A DNA stretch of 64,000 nt from Rhizobium sp. CCGE531 (GTDB lineage Bacteria; Pseudomonadota; Alphaproteobacteria; Rhizobiales; Rhizobiaceae), in NCBI RefSeq assembly GCF_003627795.1, contig NZ_CP032685.1, positions 248,001 through 312,000 on the forward strand, given 5' to 3'. A model generated the notes under the pieces. The model was not told the DNA's origin. It made no database searches and worked only from the letters and a program-made list of their open reading frames with translations. Positions within the stretch are counted from its first letter, which is position 1. Each line of letters opens with the position of its first letter. Positions 1 through 8,584 of the stretch are shown in pieces. The translations under genes and the position numbers were made by a program.

Positions 1-894
1 CTGGTCGAGGCCGGGCACGAGGTGGTGGCGATCAGCCGCGGACAGGCCAGGCCCTATTCGCCGAACAAGGCCTGGAACGAGGCCGAGACGCTGGTGATGG
101 ATCGCGCCGCCATGGAGAAGGATGGCAGCTTCGGTCCGGCCATCCGCGCATTGAAGCCGGATACCGTCATCGACATGATCTGCTTCACGCTCGATAGCGC
201 AAGGCACCTGACGGAGACGCTTGTCGGTCATGTCGGCCATTTCCTGCATACGGGCACGATCTGGACGCATGGCTTTTCGACCGTCGTTCCGACCCCGGAG
301 GAGGCGCCGAAGCGGCCGTTCGGCGATTATGGTATTCAGAAAGCAGCCATCGAGGCGCATTTGCTGGAGGAGGCGCGGCGCAGGGGATTTCCCGCGACCC
401 TCATTCATCCCGGCCATATTGTCGGCCCGGGCTGGGCGCCCCTCAATCCGGCCGGGCATTTCAATCTGTCGGCATTCTCGACATTGGCGCGGGGTGAAGC
501 GCTCGCGCTTCCGAATTTCGGCCTGGAGACGGTTCATCATGTCCATGCGGATGACGTCGCGCAGATGTTCATGGGCGCGATCGCCAATTGGCGCGTTTCG
601 ACCGGGGAGGCCTTTCATGCGGTTTCAGGCGGCGCGCTGACGCTGAGAGGCTACGCCGAGGCCATGTCGCGCTGGTTCGGGCATGAGCCGAAGCTGGAGT
701 TCCTGCCCTATCAGCAATGGGCGGAAGGGCAGGCGCCGGAGGACGCGCAGGCGACCTGGGAGCATATTGCCCGAAGCCCGAATTGCTCGATTGCCAAGGC
801 GGAGCGGCTGCTTGGTTACAGGCCTCGCTATACATCGCTGCAGGCCGTTCAGGAATCGGTCACCTGGCTGATGGAGACAGGCCGGATCGGCTGA
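1..894 (+). CDS. NAD-dependent epimerase/dehydratase-type protein, 5' truncated by window edge
   Basis: The reading frame is open from base 1, so the gene begins outside the window; 297 codons are visible. The first residues (LVEAGHEVVAISRG) look like the helix and second strand after the missing glycine-rich NAD motif of an extended SDR. Later parts fit the atypical or extended SDR fold: a substrate-domain stretch with YGIQKAAIE (a Tyr-xxx-Lys catalytic pair) and HPGHIVGPGW, then HHVHADDVAQ, typical of nucleotide-sugar epimerase relatives. Substrate is unknown. The first in-frame GTG at 22 is unlikely to be the true start because it would remove the cofactor fold. It is followed directly by a tRNA fragment. 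Family call is firm, function is not. Confidence 0.8.
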   Translation: MVEAGHEVVAISRGQARPYSPNKAWNEAETLVMDRAAMEKDGSFGPAIRALKPDTVIDMICFTLDSARHLTETLVGHVGHFLHTGTIWTHGFSTVVPTPEEAPKRPFGDYGIQKAAIEAHLLEEARRRGFPATLIHPGHIVGPGWAPLNPAGHFNLSAFSTLARGEALALPNFGLETVHHVHADDVAQMFMGAIANWRVSTGEAFHAVSGGALTLRGYAEAMSRWFGHEPKLEFLPYQQWAEGQAPEDAQATWEHIARSPNCSIAKAERLLGYRPRYTSLQAVQESVTWLMETGRIG

Positions 895-903
895 AGGCTA
901 GGG

Positions 904-956
904 CGTTCAGGCTCATAACCTGAAGGCCGCAGCTTCAAATCCTGCCCCCGCAACCA
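904..956 (+). repeat. Degraded 3' part of an initiator tRNA-Met (CAU) gene, probable integration scar
   Basis: About 53 bases closely resemble the anticodon arm, variable loop, T arm and acceptor 3' strand of alphaproteobacterial tRNA-fMet: the anticodon loop CTCATAA flanked by CAGG/CCTG, then TTCAAATCC, then CCCCCGC and an encoded CCA end (954-956). The 5' half (acceptor 5' strand and D arm) is missing, and there are a few mismatches in the variable loop and T stem, so it is not a functional tRNA. Such 3' tRNA pieces are the usual attL/attR scars left by integrases that target tRNA genes. The following 9 kb has accessory character. Confidence 0.75.
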
Positions 957-1028
957 CCGACGCCGTTCGCTCTGGAAAGCCTACCTACGCCGCGTTGCGA
1001 GCACCGACGTTTCGGTTTCAAACTGCTC

Positions 1029-1967
1029 TTATTCAACCGCGCTCGAAGGCGCGACCGGTGCGAACGCTTGTGCGTTTTGCTGCACGAACTCTCCAACGCT
1101 CATCGGTGGCACGCCGGTCAGCCGTTCGACATCAGCACTGAACCGGTCGTACCGGTTATCCTGATGAAGCTGCGCCATCGTCGCGACGTGCAAGACGACA
1201 TGGGGCGGCATCCCGAAGGCGGCGAGTTGCCCTTTCATAACCTCCAGCGGGACGTCGACGTAGGAGATCATGCGGCCAAGCGCGGCCGAGAATTCGCGTG
1301 CGATCGCGTTCATGTCCTGCGAAACAGGGCCGGTCAGATGGTACGTCTTGCCGATGTGCCCGGTGGGATCACTGAGGATCTCGGCGATCACCCGAGCAAC
1401 GTCGGCTGCGGCGATCGCCGAGTTCTTGCCCTTTCCGAAGGGCGCCATGATCTTGTCCTGGCTGGCGATGGCTTTGGCGGCCTGAAGGAATAGACCCTCC
1501 ATAAATGCTGTTGGTCGAACTTCCACCACCGGCAACCCGGACCAAGATAGTATCTGCTCCGCCAGCCAATGCTGCTTCTGTTGCGGGCTCGCAGTCGTGG
1601 TGAAGATATCCATCTCTTTGACTGTCATCTGGGAGAGATTGACGAACGCCTTCACGCCATGGTGCTTGGCAACGACTGCGACGTTGGCGGCGGCTTCGAG
1701 ATAGCTCGGTGAGACCGACATCGCGAAGCAGAGACGTTCGCAACCCTGGATCGCCCGATGTACCGCCGTAAGGTCGAGCAGATCGCCAACGATGACGTCG
1801 GCGCCCAGATCCCGCAGCACGGCGGCTCGCTCGTCGTCCACCCGCACCTGCGCCCGTACCCGGAACCCACGAGCAAGAAGTAACTCCGTGACCATACGCC
1901 CCACGGAGCCAATCCGGCCAGCCGCGCCGGTCACGAGGATAGGAAGTTCATACTTTACCTCGTTCAT
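1029..1967 (-). CDS. NmrA-type NAD(P)-binding oxidoreductase (atypical SDR)
   Basis: The 312-residue protein has an N-terminal dinucleotide-binding motif (LVTGAAGRIGSVG, about residues 11-23), an acidic strand end (VIVGDLLD) and the NmrA-like organisation with no clear Tyr-xxx-Lys pair, as in quinone-reductase-like or redox-sensor members such as QOR2 and NmrA. It lies last in the minus-strand run that begins at 5940, with an 85-bp gap from the hydrolase upstream, so it may be co-transcribed. Its role could be reduction of a quinone or carbonyl intermediate, or sensing; I cannot choose. The family call is well supported. Confidence 0.8.
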   Translation of the reverse strand: MNEVKYELPILVTGAAGRIGSVGRMVTELLLARGFRVRAQVRVDDERAAVLRDLGADVIVGDLLDLTAVHRAIQGCERLCFAMSVSPSYLEAAANVAVVAKHHGVKAFVNLSQMTVKEMDIFTTTASPQQKQHWLAEQILSWSGLPVVEVRPTAFMEGLFLQAAKAIASQDKIMAPFGKGKNSAIAAADVARVIAEILSDPTGHIGKTYHLTGPVSQDMNAIAREFSAALGRMISYVDVPLEVMKGQLAAFGMPPHVVLHVATMAQLHQDNRYDRFSADVERLTGVPPMSVGEFVQQNAQAFAPVAPSSAVE

Positions 1968-2052
1968 CTTCCACCTCGCTCAGAATGAATATGCACGTTC
2001 ACGCCGCGACACCTGTCGTCGCAGATCGATTAGCAACTCCTTTTACCCCCCG

Positions 2053-3012
2053 TCATCCTTTGAGGAAGGTCAATAGGTCAGCGTTCACTTGGTCAGCGTG
2101 GGTGACGCACATGCCATGCGGAGCGCCGGCATATTCCTTCAGGCTCGCGTTTGGCAGGATCTTCACCGAACGCCGAGAGGCAATGTCAATGGGCACAATC
2201 TGATCATCATCGCCCTGCAGGAGCAGGGTTGGGATCGTCATCTTCTTGAGATCATCCGTGAAATCGGTCTCGGAGAAGGCCTTGATGCAGTCATACTCGC
2301 CTTGGAGGCTCCCCATCATGCCCTGAAGCCAGAAGGAGTCGATCTGGCCCTGCGAAACCTTTGCGTTGGGACGGTTGTAGCCGAAGAACGGCATCGCCAG
2401 TTCCTTGAAGAACCCCGCCCGATCGACAACCAGGCTCGAGCGCAGGCCATCGAAAACATTCATCGGCGCGCTGTTGGGATTGGTGGGCGTCTGCACCATG
2501 TGTGGAGGCACAGCGGAAATCAAAACCGCTTTCGATACACGGGACGTGCCATGGCGACCGATGTAGCGCGCGACTTCACCCCCGCCGGTCGAATGGCCGA
2601 TCATCGTTGCACCCTTGACGTCGAGCATATCGAGGAGCGTTGCAAGATCGTCGGCGTAGGTATCCATGTCGTTGCCGGTCCACGTCTGGTCTGATCGACC
2701 ATGGCTGCGGCGATCATAGGCGATGACCCGATAGCCGTGGCTCGCCAGGAACAACATCTGGGCGTCCCAGGCATCTGCGGTGAGCGGCCAGCCATGGGAG
2801 AAGGTCACGACCGGACCGGTGCCCCAGTCCTTGAAGTAGATTTTCGCGCCGTCTTTCATTGTCGCGGTTGTCACGAGCTTTGATCCTTTGTGAGCAGGTT
2901 GATGGGCTGGCGGCTTGGCGACCTTCGTCGCGTCCGCAAGCGCCGCTTTCGGGAGGCTGAGCGCGGCGACGAGACCGCCGCCAGCGAGACGGCGATGCCG
3001 GCGTGATGTCAT
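2053..3012 (-). CDS. Alpha/beta hydrolase, cofactor-free haloperoxidase (chloroperoxidase) type, with export signal
   Basis: The 319-residue protein has an Arg-rich N terminus and a short hydrophobic stretch ending in AALA (about residues 1-26), which looks like a Sec or Tat-like signal. The mature part has the oxyanion HGW motif (about 73-75), the nucleophile elbow GHSTGG (Ser141), a late Asp region ([12 protein letters not shown]) and the His near the C terminus (APHGM). This matches non-haem chloroperoxidases and related esterases. The start ATG overlaps the nitrilase stop by four bases (ATGA at 3009-3012), so translation is coupled. The true reaction is probably ester or lactone hydrolysis; halogenation in this family is usually a side activity. 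Confidence 0.85.
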   Translation of the reverse strand: MTSRRHRRLAGGGLVAALSLPKAALADATKVAKPPAHQPAHKGSKLVTTATMKDGAKIYFKDWGTGPVVTFSHGWPLTADAWDAQMLFLASHGYRVIAYDRRSHGRSDQTWTGNDMDTYADDLATLLDMLDVKGATMIGHSTGGGEVARYIGRHGTSRVSKAVLISAVPPHMVQTPTNPNSAPMNVFDGLRSSLVVDRAGFFKELAMPFFGYNRPNAKVSQGQIDSFWLQGMMGSLQGEYDCIKAFSETDFTDDLKKMTIPTLLLQGDDDQIVPIDIASRRSVKILPNASLKEYAGAPHGMCVTHADQVNADLLTFLKG

Positions 3013-4019
3013 GAGATTGCTGGCAGTACCGGGCGCGACCCGATTTCTTCTAGCCGATCGGCCTGGTGGAGGGCTTCCGGCGCTGGATGCGCGTTGCGCT
3101 CATGGACATGGGACTTCGGCGTACGGTCGATCAGGAGGCTGAGCAGTTCGGGGCGGCTGCAGTGACCGCGCGAGTCCATCAGGCGCTTGAGCTTGTCGAT
3201 GGCCCAGAAATCGAGATCGGCGATGACCTCGCCTTCGCCCGAGCGCAGCGGCGCGCCGATCAATGCGCCCTCTGGAGAGACGATCGCCGTGAAGCCGCCG
3301 CTGGAGATCAGCTCGATGCAGCAGCCGGTGTCCTTCATGATCTGGGCTTGCTGCTCTGCGTCCAGCCAGGCGGTCGCACAGACCACGAAACACCCGGCCT
3401 CCAGCGCGTGCTGGCGGATATTGACCGAGATTTGTTCGGAGAAGCCGTCGCCGGCGAATGAACCTGGATACATGGCCGAGTGGATCTGTTCGCCATCGGC
3501 CATCAAGGCGTAGCGGGCGAGCGGGTTGTAGTGCTCCCAGCAGGCCAGTTGACCGATGCGTCCCACGGCGCTGTCAACACAGCGCAGTCCCGAGCCATCG
3601 CCCTGACCCCAGACCATGCGCTCATGATAGGTTGGGGAAATCTTGCGGCGGTGCTGGATGAGCGTGCCGTCGGCATCGAACAGGAGCTGCGCGTTATAGA
3701 TCGTGCCGCCATCGCGCTCGTTGACGCCGATCGACACGACCACGCCGGCCTGCCTGGCAGCCTCGGCGATGGCGCGGGTAGCATCCGACGGTACGGTCAC
3801 CGCCTGGTCGAGCAATTTGTAGTGCTCCGCGCCCGTCTGGTAAGGCGCTTCGACGAAGGAAAAATAGGGGTAGTAGGGAACGACGGTTTCCGGGAAGGTC
3901 GCGAACTGGACGCCTTGCCGCCCAAGCTCGAGGATCTTCTCGACGACCTTGCCGACAGTACCCTCGCGACTATAGAGAACGGGGCTGAGCTGCGCGGCGG
4001 CGGCTTTGATAATTGGCAT
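3009..4019 (-). CDS. Nitrilase (carbon-nitrogen hydrolase family)
   Basis: The 336-residue protein carries the nitrilase triad: Glu44 in FPET, Lys126 in [20 protein letters not shown], and Cys160 in LACWEHYNP. The [10 protein letters not shown] context and the overall length fit branch-1 nitrilases that hydrolyse nitriles to carboxylic acid and ammonia, rather than amidases or NAD-synthetase domains. It is predicted to be cytoplasmic. It is translationally coupled to the downstream hydrolase and lies about 180 bp after the muconolactone-isomerase-like pair. It could act on an arylacetonitrile or hydroxynitrile, but the sequence does not show the substrate. Confidence 0.9.
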   Translation of the reverse strand: MPIIKAAAAQLSPVLYSREGTVGKVVEKILELGRQGVQFATFPETVVPYYPYFSFVEAPYQTGAEHYKLLDQAVTVPSDATRAIAEAARQAGVVVSIGVNERDGGTIYNAQLLFDADGTLIQHRRKISPTYHERMVWGQGDGSGLRCVDSAVGRIGQLACWEHYNPLARYALMADGEQIHSAMYPGSFAGDGFSEQISVNIRQHALEAGCFVVCATAWLDAEQQAQIMKDTGCCIELISSGGFTAIVSPEGALIGAPLRSGEGEVIADLDFWAIDKLKRLMDSRGHCSRPELLSLLIDRTPKSHVHERNAHPAPEALHQADRLEEIGSRPVLPAIS

Positions 4020-4198
4020 CGTGGCGCGTCCTTATCAGCGGGTTATTGATGTTGTCGTTGCTCCGCCGCGACATGGCTCCGCCGGGACCCGAAGTGCGCT
4101 TCGAGATCGGTTAGCCATGGAGTAATCCGAAGTCGACGAAAGCGGTCGCGATGGAGCCTGGAGCACTGCCAAGCTCCCAACGAGGTCCGCGGATCACA

Positions 4199-4573
4199 TC
4201 ACGAGCGAGGCGGCTCACCGATGAGCATGGCGAGCGGGGCGAGCGGCCCGAGAGCGATCAGCTCGAATTCCATCATGCCGGCCACGCCCAGAGGAAGTTT
4301 TTCCAGGAGTTCGTGCGCCCCTGCGGTGCTGGTGGCGTTCACGATAAAGACGACGCCATAGCCCTCGGTCTGAAAGAACCACTGCTCGATCTTGCCGGCG
4401 AGATGATTGCGAACCGTTGCGCGGACCTCGTGCGGCAGGACTGGCGCGATTGCCTCGGGCGTACCCTTGGCTGTGACCGAGCCGATCGCCAGGATCTTGG
4501 TCGTCGGACCGACGACGCCGGCAAGCGCGGGCAGTATCTCGGCATGAACGCGCGGGTTCTTATTGTCAGGCAT
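4199..4573 (-). CDS. Muconolactone-isomerase-like small protein, copy without signal peptide
   Basis: The 124-residue protein begins MPDNKNPRVH and has no signal peptide. It contains a dimeric ferredoxin-like (alpha+beta barrel) pattern: LAGKIEQWFF, GYGVVFIVNATS, HELLEKLPL and MMEFELIALGPLAPL. The last part resembles the conserved C-terminal region of muconolactone delta-isomerases. It is clearly paralogous to the gene directly upstream (4616-5071), sharing TKxLAIGxxTAKGTPE and LAGKI.QW. The reading frame starts 42 bp after that gene. It may be an isomerase, a lactone-binding protein or a chaperone-like partner; I cannot name the reaction. Confidence 0.7.
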   Translation of the reverse strand: MPDNKNPRVHAEILPALAGVVGPTTKILAIGSVTAKGTPEAIAPVLPHEVRATVRNHLAGKIEQWFFQTEGYGVVFIVNATSTAGAHELLEKLPLGVAGMMEFELIALGPLAPLAMLIGEPPRS

Positions 4574-4615
4574 TTTGCTGTTTCCTTTTGCTAAATGGGT
4601 GTGGGGAACCGCGAA

Positions 4616-5071
4616 TTACTTCGCGGGCTCGGTCAAAAGCACACGCAGCGGGGCGATCGGGCCGAGAGGAATGATCTGGAATTCCATCAGCCCAGCCTGG
4701 CCAAAATGAAACTTGCCCAGTAGCTCCAAAGCCTCTTTCGGGTCGGTGACGTTCATCATGAACACGACGCCGCTCTGATCCTGCTTGAGGTACCACTGGT
4801 CGATTTTCCCAGCGAGATAGAGCCGGACCGTATCGCGCACTTCGGCGGGAAGGAGTGGCTTCCACTGTTCCGGCGTGCCTTTGGCTGTGAAGGTGCCGAT
4901 CGCCAGCAGTTTAGTGGTCGGCACGTCAAGGCCCGATGATGGTGGCGCCGCCTGAGCGAACGAAGCGGTCGGGCTGATCACCGCCAGTACCGTGACGAGG
5001 CCAACGGCGCGAGCGAGCTTGGTCAAGCGGCGTACGCGAACGGTGAGCTTGTCGAGCGCGCGCGGGCTCAT
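4616..5071 (-). CDS. Muconolactone-isomerase-like protein, exported copy
   Basis: The 151-residue protein has an N-terminal basic region, a hydrophobic stretch (AVGLVTVLAVI) and a likely signal peptidase site around AQA (about residues 39-41). The mature 110-residue domain resembles muconolactone isomerase folds and its neighbour: TKLLAIGTFTAKGTPE, LAGKIDQWYL, SGVVFMMNV, ALELLGKFHFGQ and FQIIPLGPIAPL. The ATG overlaps the stop of the upstream hydrolase by four bases (5068-5071), implying coupling. An exported member of this usually cytoplasmic fold is unusual and suggests periplasmic action on a substrate or an intermediate of the neighbouring hydrolases. Confidence 0.7.
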   Translation of the reverse strand: MSPRALDKLTVRVRRLTKLARAVGLVTVLAVISPTASFAQAAPPSSGLDVPTTKLLAIGTFTAKGTPEQWKPLLPAEVRDTVRLYLAGKIDQWYLKQDQSGVVFMMNVTDPKEALELLGKFHFGQAGLMEFQIIPLGPIAPLRVLLTEPAK

Positions 5072-5940
5072 GACAGCATCGCCTTCGCTACTTGCGCGGG
5101 CTCATCGGCCTGCAGCCAATGGCCCGCCGGTATGACGGTGAGGGACGCATTTTTGAGCTGAGATTGACGCCGCTCGGCCATGGCGACGGGGAAGTAGGGG
5201 TCGTATTGTCCCCAGATCAGCTTGATCGAAATATCGAGCGTCTTGAGCGCGGTCAGATGCTTGGCGTTTCGGGCGCGTTCATCGAAAAATTCCGCCGCCA
5301 ACTGCACAAAGGCAGGACCAGCGCCGGGTTGGGCGATGAAGTTGTCGCTGATCAGCGGACCGATGAACGCGCTGAAATGCGGCTTTTGCGCCTCGGGCAG
5401 GGGATCCAGGAATTTCTTCTGCTGCCATTTCAGCAGCCAGCCAAACTGTTCGGGGCTCTGGGCGATCGCGATGGCCAGGGACTGCATGCTTCGGGTCGCA
5501 AAGAGCGTGATCATTTCGGGCCAAAGAACCGTGGCGTCTTCGCTATAGGCCGAATTGAGCATGATCGCGGAGTCGACGCCTTTCGGATGGACGAGCGCGT
5601 AGTTGAGCGTCGCCATCCCGGAGGAATCGTGAGCCACCGGAACGATCTTTCCCAGGCCCAGCGCCCCGACGACTGCTTCAAGGTCGCCCAGTTGCTGCTT
5701 AAAGCTATAGACAGCGCCGGCGGGCTTGTCCGAGGCGCCGAAGCCCAGGAAATCGAACGTCACGACGCGCCGGCCGCTGGCGACCAAATGCGGAACCAGA
5801 TCGTCCCAGATGTGTAGATTGTCGGGGAAGCCGTGCATCAGCACGAAGGCTGGGCCAGTGCCCGCATAATCTCGGGCATAGAGGCTTCCGTCACCTTGCG
5901 GAATGCGATGCTCGGAGAACTCACCGGGATCAGAAGACAT
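5068..5940 (-). CDS. Alpha/beta hydrolase of the epoxide hydrolase / haloalkane dehalogenase branch
   Basis: The 290-residue protein has HGFPDNLHIWD (residues 36-46), the HG-x-P oxyanion motif common to epoxide hydrolases and dehalogenases. Its nucleophile elbow reads AHDSSG with Asp105 where esterases have Ser. The C terminus has a catalytic-type His in AGHWLQADEPAQ and a late acid region (WGQYDPYFP). An Asp nucleophile implies a covalent alkyl-enzyme intermediate, so an epoxide or halide substrate is more likely than an ester. It is the first gene of the minus-strand run and diverges from the GlxA-type regulator at 6342. It lacks a signal peptide. Confidence 0.85.
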   Translation of the reverse strand: MSSDPGEFSEHRIPQGDGSLYARDYAGTGPAFVLMHGFPDNLHIWDDLVPHLVASGRRVVTFDFLGFGASDKPAGAVYSFKQQLGDLEAVVGALGLGKIVPVAHDSSGMATLNYALVHPKGVDSAIMLNSAYSEDATVLWPEMITLFATRSMQSLAIAIAQSPEQFGWLLKWQQKKFLDPLPEAQKPHFSAFIGPLISDNFIAQPGAGPAFVQLAAEFFDERARNAKHLTALKTLDISIKLIWGQYDPYFPVAMAERRQSQLKNASLTVIPAGHWLQADEPAQVAKAMLS

Positions 5941-6341
5941 GCATCATCCTATCTTCCCCATGGAAGCGCTGAGGTCGGCGCGTGTTTGTCGGCCATGCTG
6001 CGAGAGGATCCGCCTCTGGCGAATTCTTCGAAAATTCGTATCTGCGAGTATTGGCCAGGGCGGCCACAGGACTCGAGTTGATGACGACCGAGAACGTTCT
6101 TCTCAGCCGCAGCCCAGGGAATGCGCGATAACTGAGCCAGGCCGGTCATGGCGGTTTGTTGTTTGTACTCTACCGCCTCTCGGGTTTCCGGCGTAGGTCG
6201 TTCTTGCCACCATTCGTGACATCGGTCGGTCCGGGCGTGCGTAGCTTGCCCCGTGCCGACATCGAGCGGCTATTTCGGAACTAAGCTCGTGGATGGCATT
6301 AATTTAGGGTAGTGTATGAATTCCAGACGCGAGGAGTAGAT
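5941..6341 (+). promoter_or_regulatory. Divergent intergenic region between hydrolase operon and GlxA-type regulator
   Basis: No convincing gene was found in these 401 bases. An inverted repeat CGAATT-N7-AATTCG centred on TTCGAA lies at 6020-6038, nearer the hydrolase operon, and could be an activator or repressor site. The regulator side is AT-richer near 6290-6320. A good ribosome site (GAGGAG at 6331-6336) precedes the chosen regulator start. No strong sigma-70 promoter is obvious. Confidence 0.35.
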
Positions 6342-7298
6342 ATGCATCGGGTTGGGTTCATTGTGCCGCAGAAATTTCAGTTGATGAGCCTTGCGGCGCT
6401 GACGGCGTTCGAGATCGTGAACCTGCCCCCGGCCGACCAGCGCTACGATATCCATTTGCTGTCAGAACATGGCGGTCCTGTTCGGTCGTCCTCAGGAATG
6501 ATGCTGGAAACCGAGGCGTTCGGAGATCCCGCCTTCGACACTGTCATCGTGGGTTCTATCACCGAGATGGACATGCCTCGCTCCAATGCGACCATGATCG
6601 CGTTCGTGCAGGAAGCCGCCAAGGCGTCGCGGCGGATCGCCTCGATCTGTAGCGGCGCGTTTGTGCTGGCTGAAGCAGGCCTTCTGGATGGTCGACGTGC
6701 GACGATGCACTGGGCCCACGCGGCGAGCTTCAGAGTTCGATTTCCGAACGTCAGGGCCGAGGAGGACCGGATCTTCATCAATGACGGCCCAGTCTGGACG
6801 TCGGCGGGAATGACCGCAGGGATCGATCTGGTTCTGGCGTTGATCGATAATGATCTTGGTCCCGAAGCTGCAAAAATGGTCGCCAGGCTTCTGGTCATGA
6901 ACCAGCGTCGGATGGGCGGACAAAAACAGCACTCCGCGCTCCTTGATATGACGCCGAAGTCCGACCGCATCGAATTGGTCCTAGCGCACATCCGTCAAAA
7001 TCTGCGGAACCCGCTCACGATCGAAGAGCTCGCAGCCGTCGCCAACCTGAGTCCCCGCCAGTTCAGTCGCGCCTTTCTGGCCGAAATCGGCCAGTCACCG
7101 GCAAAGGCCGTGGAGCGACTTCGGCTGGAGGCGGCCAGGTTTATGATTGAAGAGGGGCGGCACACGGTTAACGTCGTGGCGCAGGAGACGGGCTTTGCGG
7201 ATCGCGAACGCATGCGCCGTGCGTTCCTACGAACCTTTGGCGTGCCTGCGGACGTATTGCGCAGGAGCGCTCGCCGCGAGGTGGTCGCGGCTGCCTGA
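6342..7298 (+). CDS. GlxA/FtrA-type AraC-family transcriptional regulator with DJ-1/PfpI domain
   Basis: The 318-residue protein starts at ATG 6342, chosen because GAGGAG lies five bases upstream; an in-frame GTG at 6312 lacks such a site. The N-terminal half is a DJ-1/PfpI (class I glutamine amidotransferase-like) sensor domain with the nucleophile-elbow region SICSGAFVLAEAGLLDGRRATMHW. The C-terminal ~100 residues form two helix-turn-helix units (TIEELAAVANLSPRQFSRAF and FADRERMRRAF). It diverges from the hydrolase/nitrilase run and is the natural candidate to control it. A close relative is encoded at 53339-54307 next to another hydrolase gene. Confidence 0.9.
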   Translation: MHRVGFIVPQKFQLMSLAALTAFEIVNLPPADQRYDIHLLSEHGGPVRSSSGMMLETEAFGDPAFDTVIVGSITEMDMPRSNATMIAFVQEAAKASRRIASICSGAFVLAEAGLLDGRRATMHWAHAASFRVRFPNVRAEEDRIFINDGPVWTSAGMTAGIDLVLALIDNDLGPEAAKMVARLLVMNQRRMGGQKQHSALLDMTPKSDRIELVLAHIRQNLRNPLTIEELAAVANLSPRQFSRAFLAEIGQSPAKAVERLRLEAARFMIEEGRHTVNVVAQETGFADRERMRRAFLRTFGVPADVLRRSARREVVAAA

Positions 7299-7380
7299 CT
7301 TTGGTTCTAGCCACGGTCCTTTGTCAGGATCGGCATCCGTGAAGCGCATTTTCTTCCAGGCTGCGCTGCTGGCAACCCCG

Positions 7381-8081
7381 TTAAGCCGCGAGCTTGGGAA
7401 TTGACCGCTCGACCAATCGCAAGAATCGGGTGTTGCGTGCCCCCGCAAACATCTCAAATTTGCGGTGCCAAATCGCGCACATCAGCCGCCCTAACCGGAC
7501 GGCTTTTTGTGTCCGCAAGTTCTGATGGTTGCGCCCTCCCGCAAACGCCCCTTGATTGGCGGTAGACTGAATGCGATCACCGTACGCTGCCCTTTGAACC
7601 GCGTTCATCTTTGCGAGCGCTTCCGGCTTCTTCGCGCGCAAACCTGGGTTGCCTGGCAGACGTCCTTTTGCCTTCGCCGCTTTGATGCCAGCGTTGGTTC
7701 GTTCCGAAATGAGCGCGCGCTCAAGCTGCGCGACCGCGCCAAGTACCTGGAGCGAAAACATGCCCTGCGGCGTCGCGGTGTCGATTGGACCTCGCACCGA
7801 TCGAAAATGTGCTCCTTTGGCGGCCAGATCGTCAATTATTTCGAGAAGATGACTGACCGAACGTGCCAGGCGATCGAGACGAAACACGACGAGAGTATCG
7901 CCGGCGCTAATCTCACGAAGCAATTTGGAAAGGGTAGGGTGCGCTCGCGAAGCACCGGAGCCGTGCTCATGGACGACGATATCGCATCCGGCCGAGCGCA
8001 TTCAATCTCCTGCGCCACCGTCGCCTGCTCGTCCGTTGAGACGCGCGCATAGCCGATCAGGCTGCCTTTAGGTTCTCTCAT
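7381..8081 (-). pseudogene. Serine recombinase (Tn3-type resolvase/invertase), frameshifted
   Basis: Two overlapping minus-strand frames together give the resolvase N-terminal domain. The 5' part (ATG at 8081) reads IGYARVSTDEQATVAQEIE, with the catalytic Ser in YARVST. A second frame, beginning near 8001, continues RSAGCDIVVHEHGSGASR, FRLDRLARSVSHLLEII and QLERALISERTNAG. The shift falls around 8002-8010 and needs a one-base correction. The C terminus after GNPGLRAKK diverges from the family's helix-turn-helix domain and may carry further lesions. It is probably inactive unless the shift is a sequencing error. A res-like region lies directly upstream. Confidence 0.8.
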
Positions 8082-8110
8082 ATCAGCAGTGCTTGGCTCG
8101 TGGCACGATG

Positions 8111-8176
8111 CGATATGTCGCCGCGATCGACACTTTGGAGAAACATGTCGATGAAATCGCAAAATATCGACATATC
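8111..8176. promoter_or_regulatory. Candidate resolvase res site
   Basis: The region upstream of the resolvase start holds overlapping inverted repeats typical of resolvase subsites: TGTCGAT (8146-8152) with ATCGACA (8166-8172) in a 27-bp unit, GATATGTCG (8112-8120) with CGACATATC (8168-8176), and another ATCGACA half near 8127-8133. Tn3-family res subsites have TGTC...GACA ends at about this spacing. The position between resolvase and next gene is also typical. Confidence 0.55.
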
Positions 8177-8260
8177 AACTACGAACTCGTTTCGACCTCT
8201 CAAGCCAGTTTGGAAGTTTCAACCTCCAAATGCGCCATAAGACTCAGGCGGGATTTAGGA

Positions 8261-8584
8261 TTAGGCGAGTATCCGTAGACCGTGCTTTTGGACAATGGTT
8301 AGGAGCTTGAGCGCCATGCCACTCGGCCGCTTGGCGCCGGTCTCCCATTTTTCCACCGTGCTTTCGCTCGTATTGAGATAGCGGGCGAATACGGGTTGGC
8401 TGACATTGTTGGCTTCGCGGAGCTGTTTGATCTGAGCAGGCTCGATCTCTGCTGGAACGGCCAGGTGACGAGCATCGAAATCGCGCATCGTCGCCTTGTC
8501 GAGCGCGCCGACCTTGTGGAGCATAGCCGCGGACGAGTGGATCGCCTCAGAAATATCGCTCTTGAACCTATTTTTTGTTGCCAT
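8261..8584 (-). CDS. Antitoxin-type XRE/HigA-like DNA-binding protein
   Basis: The 107-residue protein starts at the ATG at 8584 (MATKNRFKSD). It has an N-terminal part that includes AIHSSAAMLHKVGALDKATMRDFD and a C-terminal helix-turn-helix (IKQLREANNVSQPVFARYLNTSESTVEKWE). This is the usual layout of XRE antitoxins paired with RelE/HigB toxins encoded upstream. It overlaps the toxin gene by 17 bases, so the two are co-translated. It should neutralise the toxin and repress the pair, possibly through the palindrome at 8959-8973. Confidence 0.85.
   Translation of the reverse strand: MATKNRFKSDISEAIHSSAAMLHKVGALDKATMRDFDARHLAVPAEIEPAQIKQLREANNVSQPVFARYLNTSESTVEKWETGAKRPSGMALKLLTIVQKHGLRILA

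Noticed and set aside
904..956. A functional tRNA-Met gene
   Set aside because: The acceptor 5' strand and D arm are missing, so only a fragment is supported.
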